The notes below the pieces were generated by a model. It did not search any database and was not told where the DNA came from. It saw only the letters and a list, made by a program, of their open reading frames with translations. From NCBI GenBank assembly GCA_015272395.1, contig JACYLQ010000001.1:62001-126000 (forward strand): a stretch of 64,000 nt of DNA, given 5' to 3'. Below are positions 1 to 8,500 of this stretch, one piece after another. Position 1 is the stretch's first letter. Each line of letters begins with the position of its first letter. The position numbers and the translations under genes are program-made. The DNA is from Calothrix sp. C42_A2020_038. GTDB lineage: Bacteria > Cyanobacteriota > Cyanobacteriia > Cyanobacteriales > Nostocaceae.

Positions 1-164
1 CAGTTAAAGTTAGTTCTGACAACTTCTTTGATAGCGATAACTAGAAAATTTATCATTTATGATTTAGAAAAGCTCTCTGGGTTAAATCTAATTGGCTTGT
101 CTATAATAGTTCTCGCTCTTTCGGCCAGTTACAGAATTATTCGACACATTAATGCTAAAATTTG

Positions 165-195
165 AGATTCCCAACGCTTAGTCTGTCGGGAATCT
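165..195. repeat. Intergenic hairpin, GATTCCC family
   Basis: AGATTCCC at 165-172 and GGGAATCT at 188-195 form an 8-bp stem around a 15-nt loop, 13 bases downstream of the xylanase stop codon on the minus strand. The same arms recur at 16526-16558 and 33024-33060, again just after stop codons. It may act as a transcript 3' end or be a mobile palindrome. There is no strong T-run, so the terminator role is inferred. Confidence 0.5.
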
Positions 196-207
196 AGTAA
201 ATTTTGT

Positions 208-1362
208 TTAAGATTTTACATTACGAAAAGCTTTCAAAATCGCATTTCTCGCGGGTTTCGGTTGTAAATCAGTATCGTAAGGTAATGGTCTGATAAAATC
301 TTTATAATCTATAAGTTTTTTAGGTAAGTAATCAGGGTGACGAAGCCAAGAGTATTTGTCGCTCAATCCCCAGGTAATAATTGTCTCAACTCCTTCTGCA
401 AAACAAGCATTTAAATATTTTTGATAGCCATCAGCAACCATTTGATCTAATTCCGCTAATGTACTGGGTAATGGAGTGTCAACAATTACATCAAGCTCCG
501 TGACAATTGGTCTTACTCCTGTACTTTTTAGCTGTTTGAGAAAATTTCTAAATCCATTTTCGTTCCATCCATAATTTTTGGAAAACCACATATGCGATTG
601 CAGACCAACCGCGTCTAATTTGGCGCCACTATTTTTAAGATACCTAACCAGATTTAAAAACTTGTCTTGCTTCCAACCAGTATCTTCACATCCATAGTCG
701 TTAATGACAAATTCTTTACTATTATCAATTGATGCAGCGATTTGAAAAACGTCGCGGACATATTCTGGTTTTACACCTTTACGCAGTCCATATACTTGAT
801 CTTCAGCATCCGAGGGACTGTCAGCAATCACTTCGTTAATAATATCCCATGAGTAAAGCGTTTGATTATGACGATAACGTCCCATGATTTCAGTAAAGTG
901 ACGTTCGACATCGGATAGTGATGGTGGGTAACTTAACCAGTCGGGTTTAGCCATGTGCCATACAAGTGTGTGTCCCCGCAATTTCAGATTATTCGCTGAA
1001 CAAAAGTTAATGGTTTGATCAGCGGGTGCAAAATTAAATTGTCCAGGTAAAGGTTCAATAACAATCCATTTAAACGCACCTTCGGTAACTGCAATACTTG
1101 CTTCACTAGCAACTAACTGAGCATAATCTTTATCTTGCTGAATATCTGCTTCAGATATCGCAGTTCCATAGAATTTTTTGACTTTATGTGCAGCAGCTTT
1201 GAGGCTAGTGTTCTTATCCTGTGTTAAAAGATTATTATTATTTACCAGTGAAGAACTCAATAATGCTTTATTGTCATTTAAGCTAGATTTTAAACAGCTA
1301 GAACTAAAAAACGAGGTTAACCCAGCACCAATTGCAGTTGTGAAAAACTGTCGTCTATCCAT
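208..1362 (-). CDS. GH10 family endo-1,4-beta-xylanase, Tat-exported lipoprotein
   Basis: Predicted glycoside hydrolase family 10 enzyme that cleaves the beta-1,4-xylan backbone. The protein contains the family motifs RGHTLVWH, a WDIINEV block carrying the acid/base glutamate and VTELDV carrying the nucleophile glutamate, so the catalytic pair looks intact. The N-terminus DRRQFFTTAIGAGL is a twin-arginine signal and is followed by a lipobox-like SSSC, suggesting Tat export and lipidation. I chose the ATG at 1362 because GGAGA lies 7-8 bases upstream; an in-frame ATG at 1380 would put extra residues before the RR motif. The gene stands alone, with a hairpin after its stop. The substrate may be environmental hemicellulose or another xylose polymer, which is an inference. 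Confidence 0.88.
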   Translation of the reverse strand: MDRRQFFTTAIGAGLTSFFSSSCLKSSLNDNKALLSSSLVNNNNLLTQDKNTSLKAAAHKVKKFYGTAISEADIQQDKDYAQLVASEASIAVTEGAFKWIVIEPLPGQFNFAPADQTINFCSANNLKLRGHTLVWHMAKPDWLSYPPSLSDVERHFTEIMGRYRHNQTLYSWDIINEVIADSPSDAEDQVYGLRKGVKPEYVRDVFQIAASIDNSKEFVINDYGCEDTGWKQDKFLNLVRYLKNSGAKLDAVGLQSHMWFSKNYGWNENGFRNFLKQLKSTGVRPIVTELDVIVDTPLPSTLAELDQMVADGYQKYLNACFAEGVETIITWGLSDKYSWLRHPDYLPKKLIDYKDFIRPLPYDTDLQPKPARNAILKAFRNVKS

Positions 1363-1552
1363 ACAAGCATCTCCATTCATTATTTTTTACAAACAAAAAA
1401 TCAAGTCAACTGCTCAGGCGCTTACTTAGAATTGATTTCAGTGATGGTAGATGCGTGTTAATGTATAGTATACAGGCTTTAAAGATTAATTACGTGAATT
1501 TATTGAAGTTGACTCAATCAATAAGCAATTTAATATACATTAAAATGAAAAT

Positions 1553-2275
1553 TTATTTTTGAGTCAGAGGTACTATATACAAAACTTGGTAGCCATAACC
1601 TTGAGGTTTACATAAACCATTTATATCCCGAGGACAAGCACTATTAGTTTGAGGTGAGGGACGAGTTCCTTCAGTGTGTACTGCCTTAATTTCCACAAGT
1701 TGATTATGAAAAGCTTGTAAAACTACACGAGAAATTCTTTGGGAAGGACGTAGTACTAATCGTTTCTCTGAACCAGAATTAGTCATTAGAAAAAACTCTT
1801 CCCCTTGATAAGCTCTCACAGACCTGACAGGGGGAATTTCCTCGTAAATTAGCTTTCCGCGTAAGGAATGTATTTTTGATTGATTCCAGAGTCCCAAACG
1901 TTTGTTTTGAGCAGTAGCTTCCGCAATCAAAAATTTTGTTTCATCATTACAACTTTCGAGGGTCTCTCGCTCAACGATAGCATTACCAGACTCTACCATT
2001 TTTAGATTTACTGACTTATTATCTAAGAAGACTTCACCAACTACACGTCCATCTGGAAGTCGCTCTACACTTTTAACAACTACAGAACTACCAGGCCCCA
2101 GTATTTGTTTGAGCTTTTGGGTTGCGGATACCTGATATTTATTGGCTTGAGGTAGGGCAATACAGGCTAACTTAACTGTTACTGATTGTCCAGTGTTATC
2201 TTGGATGCGAATCGTGTTTCCATCAATGAATCCAACTACTGTTCCCAATATTAAAAGCAATTCAACTAATTCCAT
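1553..2275 (-). CDS. Staphylococcal-nuclease-like (SNase/TNase) domain protein
   Basis: 240 residues. The first two thirds resemble the OB-fold of thermonuclease: VVGFIDGNTIRIQ corresponds to the DGDT-type motif, followed by VKLACIALPQ (family R-L-x-G-I-D-x-P), a GxVxxxx stretch around GRVVGEVFLDNKSVN and AEATAQNKRLGLW near the end of the fold. The first arginine of the usual RLxGI motif is K here (VKLACI), so phosphodiesterase activity is uncertain. The start is short and hydrophobic (ELVELLLILG), possibly a membrane anchor. The C-terminal 80 residues contain two cysteines and match nothing I recognise. It is monocistronic, with about 170 bp to its neighbours. Confidence 0.7.
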   Translation of the reverse strand: MELVELLLILGTVVGFIDGNTIRIQDNTGQSVTVKLACIALPQANKYQVSATQKLKQILGPGSSVVVKSVERLPDGRVVGEVFLDNKSVNLKMVESGNAIVERETLESCNDETKFLIAEATAQNKRLGLWNQSKIHSLRGKLIYEEIPPVRSVRAYQGEEFFLMTNSGSEKRLVLRPSQRISRVVLQAFHNQLVEIKAVHTEGTRPSPQTNSACPRDINGLCKPQGYGYQVLYIVPLTQK

Positions 2276-2467
2276 AGGTTTTTGCTGTAATGCAGTAGAT
2301 TTTAGGTTGCTATTCTAGTATTCCCATTTCTGTAAGTTAAGTTACAGTATTTGTGTGCTAATTTTTTAGTCACAGTTTCCGTATGCATATCTGGATTTTG
2401 GTGCAATTGTCATTAAAATTGAAAGTTGAAGGCATCAGTGGTACATCTCACGGGAAGTGTAATAATT

Positions 2468-3220
2468 ATGGGATATACAACGGTATTCACAGGCAACTTT
2501 CAGTTTGACCATCCTTTGTTCGATTTTCAAGCGCTTTATCTGATAGAGTTCGCCCGTACCCGAAGAGTTAAACGAGACAAAGCAAAACTCACTACAGTTC
2601 CTGACCCAGGACGCGATGCTGTTGGTCTAACATTAGGCGAGGAAGGATGTTATTTTATTAATGAGTCACACTACCTAGCAGGCGCCTCAGTTATTGATGA
2701 AAATCGTCCTCCGAAAGGACAACCAGGACTGTATTGCCAATGGCAACCAACATTCGACGGATGCGGAATCGAATGGAACGGTCAGGAAAAATTTTATAGA
2801 TATGTCGAATGGTTGCAATATTTAATTGTTAATTTCTTTACACCTTGGGGCTATCAACTAAGTGGCACAGTCAAGTGGGTGGGAGAAATAGAATCTGATT
2901 CTGGACAAATCATAGTAGAAAATAATTGTATTTTACAACCAGAAAATGCTGAGTTGAAGTTACAAATTGCTACTAGTCCGATTCCAGTACCTGGGGAAAT
3001 TTGGCAAGGACTTTATGCTGTTAACAAGGCTGACCCAACTATATTAATTAGTTGGGTAGCGACGTTACACTCTTGTGTAAAATTGGGTTATCTAGATACT
3101 GCCCGCTGGATTGAAGAAAATCTTGTTGGGTTGTATGGAGCAGGAGTTGATCGTGGTTTTCAAGACCAAGAAACTGGAGCTGTATTTATACCAACTTGTT
3201 ACTCTCTTGGCTCCCGTTAA
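2468..3220 (+). CDS. Conserved hypothetical protein
   Basis: About 250 residues starting at the ATG at 2468 (GGGATATACAACG follows); an upstream in-frame non-ATG start would add 14 residues of unlikely sequence. The protein is soluble, with no signal peptide or membrane segment. It is rich in aromatic residues (GQPGLYCQW, EKFYRYVEWLQYLIVNFFTPWGY, VKWVGEIESDSGQIIVENN). I recognise this layout from uncharacterised bacterial proteins but cannot assign a function. The last 60 residues form a separate helical block. The next gene, aroB, begins 43 bases downstream on the same strand, so the two could be cotranscribed, but nothing else ties them together. Confidence 0.75.
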   Translation: MGYTTVFTGNFQFDHPLFDFQALYLIEFARTRRVKRDKAKLTTVPDPGRDAVGLTLGEEGCYFINESHYLAGASVIDENRPPKGQPGLYCQWQPTFDGCGIEWNGQEKFYRYVEWLQYLIVNFFTPWGYQLSGTVKWVGEIESDSGQIIVENNCILQPENAELKLQIATSPIPVPGEIWQGLYAVNKADPTILISWVATLHSCVKLGYLDTARWIEENLVGLYGAGVDRGFQDQETGAVFIPTCYSLGSR

Positions 3221-3262
3221 GCTAACATAAATCCTCGTAGGCGCCGCAAAAAAGGATTAGTA

Positions 3263-4357
3263 ATGGCTTGTACAATCAACGTAAATCTACCGCAGCAGTC
3301 GTATGAAATTGTAATCGCACCGTCTACTCTCGGTCAAATTGGCGAGTACATGAGTAGATTGAAATTGGGTAATAAAGTTTTAGTTGTATCAAATCCAACG
3401 GTGTTTGAAATATATGGACAACCTGTTGTAAATTCACTTCAAAGTCGTGAATACGAAGTTTCTACTTGTATTCTTCCTGATGGTGAAAGTTATAAAAATT
3501 TAGACTCGATTAAAATAATATACGATGCTTGTGTGGAAAATCGCTTAGAACGCTCTTCAACAATGGTCGCTTTGGGTGGTGGTGTGATTGGAGACATGAC
3601 TGGATTTGCCGCTGCAACTTGGTTACGTGGTATCAACTTTGTACAAGTTCCAACCACATTACTAGCAATGGTAGATTCATCGATAGGGGGAAAAACTGGT
3701 GTTAACCATCCCCAAGGTAAAAACTTAATCGGTGCCTTCTACCAACCGAAATTTGTTTTAATAGACCCAGAAGTACTACAGACACTACCAGACCGCGAAT
3801 TTCGAGCCGGAATGGCAGAAGTCATTAAATATGGTGTAATTTGGGATGCTGACTTTTTTGCCCAGATGGAAGCAACTACAGGTTTAGACAACATCAAGGC
3901 TATTAGTCCAGAACTATTGGAAACTATACTAAGACTATCATGCCAAGCTAAAGCCGATGTCGTTGGTAAAGACGAAAAAGAAGCTGGACTACGTGCGATT
4001 CTCAACTACGGTCACACCATAGGACATGCAGTTGAAAGTTTAACTGGCTACACAAAGGTAATTCACGGTGAAGCAGTTGGTATTGGTATGGTGGCAGCTG
4101 GTAATCTGGCAGCAGAACTGGGAATGTGGACTCACACTGAAACCGAACGGCAAAATCATTTAATCGAAAAAGCTGGTTTACAAACACATCTACCTTCTAA
4201 TCTAGATATAGATGCAATTATTGATGCACTTCAAATCGACAAAAAAGTCAAAGCTGGTAAAGTTCGTTTTGTTTTGCCTACACAAATAGGCAAAGTCGAA
4301 ATCACTGATCAAGTTCCAAATGATACCATACGTCGTGTTTTGAGTGCAATGTCTTAA
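3263..4357 (+). CDS. aroB: 3-dehydroquinate synthase
   Basis: Second step of the shikimate pathway: converts DAHP to 3-dehydroquinate using NAD+ and a divalent metal in the cytoplasm. The 364-residue length is normal. Visible family signatures are [21 protein letters not shown] (dinucleotide-binding segment), [48 protein letters not shown] and the metal-ligand block [13 protein letters not shown] with a later HGEAVGIGM. All key residues appear present. It has an ATG start and is followed by a convincing terminator at 4433-4468. Confidence 0.97.
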   Translation: MACTINVNLPQQSYEIVIAPSTLGQIGEYMSRLKLGNKVLVVSNPTVFEIYGQPVVNSLQSREYEVSTCILPDGESYKNLDSIKIIYDACVENRLERSSTMVALGGGVIGDMTGFAAATWLRGINFVQVPTTLLAMVDSSIGGKTGVNHPQGKNLIGAFYQPKFVLIDPEVLQTLPDREFRAGMAEVIKYGVIWDADFFAQMEATTGLDNIKAISPELLETILRLSCQAKADVVGKDEKEAGLRAILNYGHTIGHAVESLTGYTKVIHGEAVGIGMVAAGNLAAELGMWTHTETERQNHLIEKAGLQTHLPSNLDIDAIIDALQIDKKVKAGKVRFVLPTQIGKVEITDQVPNDTIRRVLSAMS

Positions 4358-4678
4358 ATTTACAAAATTTTTCCTGATTTGTCGCAAATGTATATGGATA
4401 TGTAATTGGTAGATGCACCCTGATAAATCAAGCCCCAACCGTTTTTCGGTTAGGGTTTTTTATTTTTTAGTATTATTTTTATCCACGAATATTACGCGCG
4501 GTTGTTAAGATACTGAGCAAAAAATGAATAAAAAATGACCTGGCATATGGGCAGAAACTCAGGACAAACTAAAACCATCGGATACAGCCAGTTATTCGGT
4601 GCGTGGTGCTTTTTGCGTTACTACGTTGAATTTTTTTTCGTGGCACCACATACCCTACCCAATAAATAATCAATCATT
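4358..4678. other. Intergenic region between aroB and the ferritin-like gene
   Basis: About 320 bases that hold the aroB terminator and then the leader of the ferritin-like gene. The string TGGCACCACA near 4642 also occurs near 10240 after another gene, so it may be a short dispersed repeat. No coding signal is seen. Confidence 0.5.
4433..4468 (+). terminator. Rho-independent terminator after aroB
   Basis: CCCCAACCG pairs with CGGTTAGGG (one mismatch) around a short T loop, followed directly by TTTTTTATTTTTT. It lies 75 bases after the aroB stop. Confidence 0.8.
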
Positions 4679-5320
4679 ATGAACCATTCAAACAATTTAA
4701 ACCAAAAGTTCTCTCGTCGCAAAGTTGTGGTTAGTGGGGCAATTGCTGGTTTTGCTAGCGCTTTTGTACCACTAATTGGAGAAAAGGCTGAAGCTCAATC
4801 AAAATCTGTCAAGCGTAATGATGTGAAAATTCTTAATAATGCGCTTTACTATGAGCATCAAGCAGTTTGGGCTTACAGCTTTGCTGCTGGTAAGTTGACT
4901 AATACTAATGTCGGTAAAGCGGTTTTGGCTCTTGCCCTTCGCAACCAAGCTGACCACAAAAAACACCGAGATGTTTTAGCTGCTGCTGTCAGAAGTTTGG
5001 GAGGTACTCCTGTACAAGCTGAGTCTAGCTATGATGTTTCTTCTTATATCAAGAAAGGTGAGGGCAATATAGACAATGATGTAAATATTGCTAAGTTGGC
5101 TTTGGCTTTGGAAGTTGATGCGGCAATTGCCTACACTTTAGAAGCTGCCCAACTCAAAACTCCTAAGTTAATTACCGCTGGAGCCAGTATTGGAACTAAC
5201 GAGTCAGCACATGCAGCTGCTATTCGCGCAACTTTTAGAGCATTGGGAGTCAATATAGAAATTGTGCCGGCAGCTTTTGTGAGCATGGAAAATCGTAATG
5301 CTTGGATATTAAAAGTTTAG
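4679..5320 (+). CDS. Tat-exported ferritin-like domain protein
   Basis: 213 residues. The N-terminus carries a twin-arginine signal (SRRKVVVSGAIAGF, then an Ala-rich stretch ending EKAEAQS), so it is probably periplasmic or lumenal. The mature part is a four-helix ferritin-like fold: DVKILNNALYYEHQAVWAY and NQADHKKHRDVL give the E-x-x-H and H-x-x-H-type ligands, and LALEVDAAIAYTLEAA and NESAHAAAIRATFRALG repeat the pattern. Family members are annotated as ferritin-like or DUF4439-like; the metal and reaction are unknown. The next gene, an MFS transporter, starts 45 bases later, so the two may be cotranscribed. Confidence 0.8.
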   Translation: MNHSNNLNQKFSRRKVVVSGAIAGFASAFVPLIGEKAEAQSKSVKRNDVKILNNALYYEHQAVWAYSFAAGKLTNTNVGKAVLALALRNQADHKKHRDVLAAAVRSLGGTPVQAESSYDVSSYIKKGEGNIDNDVNIAKLALALEVDAAIAYTLEAAQLKTPKLITAGASIGTNESAHAAAIRATFRALGVNIEIVPAAFVSMENRNAWILKV

Positions 5321-5365
5321 AGTGTTAGTTTAGGGTGCATTATTGAAAATAAATTTGTAATCAGT

Positions 5366-6535
5366 ATGCAATTGAGAACTAATCAATCATCGGTGTTATG
5401 GCGCCAAGTTTGGGGATTATCGGCTATACTTGCGGCAGTCATGTTCAGTTGGATGGCATATGGTATTTACCAACCTAAAATTCTCCAAGATTTGGGATTT
5501 ATTCAACTGGCTACATGTTTAGGAATTATCCAGGGTTTTTTGGGAGCAGTTTTGGAACCGTTAGTAGGAGCTGTTTCTGACCAAATTCAGCAACGTTTCG
5601 GCAGTCGCTTACCAATCATTACTACAGGAGTCACAATTGCAGGTTTGATTTTCGTGGCAGTTGCAATTTTACTGCAATGGAAAATACCAGTTGGGATTCG
5701 TCCTTTGATTCCCGTGTTGATGACTGTCTGGGTAATGTCAATGATTATTTTTCGCGGGCCTGTAGTTGCTCTACTAAGGCAAGCTGCACCTTTAACTGCT
5801 CTACCCCAGGCTAATATGTTGCTGACAATAGTATTTGGATTGGTTGGCGCCTTATCACCCATCATGAATAGTTTTCTAACTAGCATTGGTGGTTCAATAA
5901 CTTTCATTTTAGGCGCCATTTCCCTCACGGTTGGCGCCACTATTCTTTATGTTTCGACTCCAAAGAATATTTTATTTGCTCCTTCCCAATCTACTAAATC
6001 TGATATATCACTGAGAAAGATTAGTATAATATTTATAATTGGTCTTGGAATTGGATTAGAAATTAACCTATTACTAAGAAAGTTTCCGCTAATTCTTCAC
6101 AAACAATTGCCCATTATTCAAAGCGATTGGATTGTATCCGCCATCTTACTTACCTCTGCTTTATCTGTAATACCTATAACAAAAATTACTATGAAGCTAG
6201 GAGCTAAATTGACAATAAAGGCGGGTATGTTAATAGTTTTAACTTGTTTCGGTGCAACATTATTAAATCTTAATAGTATTCTTGCAATCGGATTAATTGT
6301 GGCAGGGGGAATTGGTTTTGCGTTAATTTTTGAAAGTCAAATACCCTTGATTCTAGGAATGTTAGCCAACGATCGGGCAGGTTTAGGAACTGGTTTATAC
6401 TTTGGTGGAATGGGAGCGGCAGGCTCCTTTACCTCTATCTTACTTCAATCAGCACCACTCACATCTGGAACCGAATTGCTCTATGGTACTATAGTATTAT
6501 TTGTTTTTTATTTTATTAATCAGCAAAATATATAA
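5366..6535 (+). CDS. MFS transporter
   Basis: 389 residues with about eleven or twelve predicted membrane helices. The loop between helices 2 and 3 (LEPLVGAVSDQIQQRFGSRLP) is a good match to the GxxxDxxxxRxxRR major facilitator signature, here of the type seen in SLC45/sugar-cation symporters. The second half repeats with MKLGAKLTIKAG. The substrate cannot be read from sequence. It is probably in the inner membrane and possibly cotranscribed with the ferritin-like gene upstream. Confidence 0.85.
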   Translation: MQLRTNQSSVLWRQVWGLSAILAAVMFSWMAYGIYQPKILQDLGFIQLATCLGIIQGFLGAVLEPLVGAVSDQIQQRFGSRLPIITTGVTIAGLIFVAVAILLQWKIPVGIRPLIPVLMTVWVMSMIIFRGPVVALLRQAAPLTALPQANMLLTIVFGLVGALSPIMNSFLTSIGGSITFILGAISLTVGATILYVSTPKNILFAPSQSTKSDISLRKISIIFIIGLGIGLEINLLLRKFPLILHKQLPIIQSDWIVSAILLTSALSVIPITKITMKLGAKLTIKAGMLIVLTCFGATLLNLNSILAIGLIVAGGIGFALIFESQIPLILGMLANDRAGLGTGLYFGGMGAAGSFTSILLQSAPLTSGTELLYGTIVLFVFYFINQQNI

Positions 6536-6606
6536 TAGTAGATTTGTGACTTTGTTGTATACATAAATAAGAAATCAGATTCCGAAATGAAGCTTGGGGT
6601 GTATTG

Positions 6607-7662
6607 ATGGCTGCGAAAATTCCTGTTACCGTAATCACCGGGTTTTTGGGTAGTGGTAAAACTACCTTAATTCGTCACCTATTGCAAAACAATCAAGGGC
6701 GCCGTATTGCTGTTTTAGTCAATGAGTTTGGCGAATTAGGTATTGATGGAGAGTTGCTCAAATCTTGCCAATGTTCAGAAGAAGATGCCAACGGTAATAT
6801 ATATGAATTAACGAACGGATGTTTATGTTGTACTGTGCAGGAGGAATTTCTGCCAACGATGCAGGAGTTGTTGAAACGGCGCCAGCAAATTGATTGTATT
6901 TTGATCGAAACCTCTGGTTTAGCGCTACCAAAACCGTTAATAAAAGCATTTCGCTGGCAAGAAATTCGCTCTGGAGCTACAGTCGATGCTGTTATTACCG
7001 TGGTTGATTGTGAAGCGGTGGTAAACGGAACCTTCGCGAGTAATCCTGAATTGGTGGAAGCTCAACGTCAAGCCGATGACAGTTTAGAACACGAGACACC
7101 ACTACAAGAGTTATTTGAAGATCAACTTGCTTGTGCGGACTTGGTAATTTTGAATAAAACTGATTTAGTAAGTCACGAAGCAAAGTCACAAGTTGAGGAA
7201 ATTGTCAAAAAAGAATTGCCTAGAGATGTGAAAATTGTCTCCTCAATCAACGGCGCCCTCGACTCCGAAGTCTTGTTAGGATGGAACGCAGCGGTTGAAG
7301 ATAATTTGGAGTGGCGCCCAAGTCATCACGACACCGAAGAAGACCACGACCACGACGACGAAATTACTTCAACACACTTAATCTTTGACCAAAGTTTTGA
7401 ACCTGAAATACTACAATCTCGTTTACAATCCTTAGTGCAGCAGCAAGACATATTCCGTATCAAAGGTTTTGTATCAGTACCGAACAAAGCGATGCGTTTA
7501 GTAATGCAAGGTGTAGGAAAAAGATTTGAAAAATTTTATGACCGTCCTTGGATAAATGAGGAAGAAAGACAAACCAAACTAGTTTTCATCGGTCGTGACT
7601 TAGATACATCCAAAATCAAATCAGTAATTGAAGTCGGGTGCGTGGTACCAGCAACAACTTGA
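6607..7662 (+). CDS. CobW/COG0523 family GTP-binding metallochaperone
   Basis: G3E-family GTPase of the CobW/COG0523 group, which delivers metal ions to client proteins. Seen: Walker A GFLGSGKTT near residue 12, the metal-binding NGCLCC (CxCC) motif near residue 75, the ETSGLA switch, the NKTDLV guanine-specificity motif and a histidine/aspartate-rich linker (HHDTEEDHDHDDE) before the C-terminal CobW domain. The His-rich stretch is typical of zinc or cobalt handling members. I start at ATG 6607; a TTG three bases upstream is less likely. The DUF2237 gene follows within about 100 bases and may be in the same transcript. The metal is unresolved: cobalt for cobalamin or zinc are both possible. 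Confidence 0.9.
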   Translation: MAAKIPVTVITGFLGSGKTTLIRHLLQNNQGRRIAVLVNEFGELGIDGELLKSCQCSEEDANGNIYELTNGCLCCTVQEEFLPTMQELLKRRQQIDCILIETSGLALPKPLIKAFRWQEIRSGATVDAVITVVDCEAVVNGTFASNPELVEAQRQADDSLEHETPLQELFEDQLACADLVILNKTDLVSHEAKSQVEEIVKKELPRDVKIVSSINGALDSEVLLGWNAAVEDNLEWRPSHHDTEEDHDHDDEITSTHLIFDQSFEPEILQSRLQSLVQQQDIFRIKGFVSVPNKAMRLVMQGVGKRFEKFYDRPWINEEERQTKLVFIGRDLDTSKIKSVIEVGCVVPATT

Positions 7663-7770
7663 AAACGAAGCGCGAGTTTGCGTGTCACCATGCACCTGAT
7701 GAGTGAATATGATTATGTTGGGTTCCGAAAAAAGCTGTACCCAACCTACAAATTTCACATCATGAACATT

Positions 7771-8130
7771 ATGGATGCCAAAAATGTTTTAGGCAAAAAG
7801 CTGGAAATTTGCTGTACCGCACCAATGACAGGTTATAGAAGGGACGGACTATGTGACACTGATGCAACAGATATAGGTGTACATGTAGTTTGCGCGCGTG
7901 TAACTGAAGAATTCTTGAGTTATACCAAATCACGTGGCAATGACTTAAGTACCCCTGCACCACACTATAATTTTCCTGGGTTAAAGCCTGGTGACTGTTG
8001 GTGTTTGTGCGCTTCACGTTGGAAAGAAGCCTTGAGTGCAGGTGTGGCGCCTCCTGTTGTTTTAGAAGCAACGCATGAAAAAACTCTAGAATATGTACCC
8101 CTAGAAGTTTTACAAGAATACGCCCTATAA
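7771..8130 (+). CDS. DUF2237 family protein
   Basis: A 119-residue protein if started at ATG 7771 (MDAKNVLGKKL); an ATG at 7762 adds three residues, and a TTG at 7678 would add a tail not typical of the family. Conserved features are LEICCTAPMTGYRRDGLCDTDATDIGVHVVCARVTEEFL, PAPHYNFPGLKPGDCWCLCASRW and the closing LEATHEKTLEYVPLEVL. The function of the family is unknown. The conserved cysteines (CC near residue 14, CWCLC near 83) suggest a metal or redox role, and the location beside a metallochaperone gene is compatible with that. This link is inference. Confidence 0.88.
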   Translation: MDAKNVLGKKLEICCTAPMTGYRRDGLCDTDATDIGVHVVCARVTEEFLSYTKSRGNDLSTPAPHYNFPGLKPGDCWCLCASRWKEALSAGVAPPVVLEATHEKTLEYVPLEVLQEYAL

Positions 8131-8168
8131 CCTTCTACCCCTCTTTCCTTGGAAGGAGGGAGGGGTAA
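8129..8168. repeat. Intergenic palindrome
   Basis: ACCCCTCTTTCCTTGG and its imperfect complement GGAAGGAGGGAGGGGT fold into a hairpin directly behind the DUF2237 stop. Similar pyrimidine/purine palindromes occur at 12701 and inside the MITE-like element at 29121. It may stop transcription, although there is no T-run. Confidence 0.45.
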
Positions 8169-8500
8169 AGATAAGATATTTCTTTAGGTAGAAGACATCG
8201 AGTTAAAGTTCAAATTTAACAACAATTACTTAACAATATTAGTAAATTTAATCACTACATACTGAATTTAATTAGTTTGGACTGCCGTCTAAATCACTAT
8301 TCCTACTGTTTAATTAATAATTCATAAATAAAAAGGTAAGGAATATTTTTTTTCAGCAATTACCTGTAATATTTTACTGGTAAATCACCGTGTAAAAAAT
8401 TCATGAAGTTATCAGGGTGCTGAGTTGTTTTATGCAATCGGCGCCTTTGGGTAGTAATGGGTTTTTTGCAATATCAATTAACTTTAAGTATCAGAAAACC
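8169..8500. other. Intergenic region, AT-rich leader
   Basis: About 330 AT-rich bases before the membrane protein gene. No conserved ORF, RNA gene or clear repeat was seen beyond the hairpin at its left edge. Confidence 0.4.
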
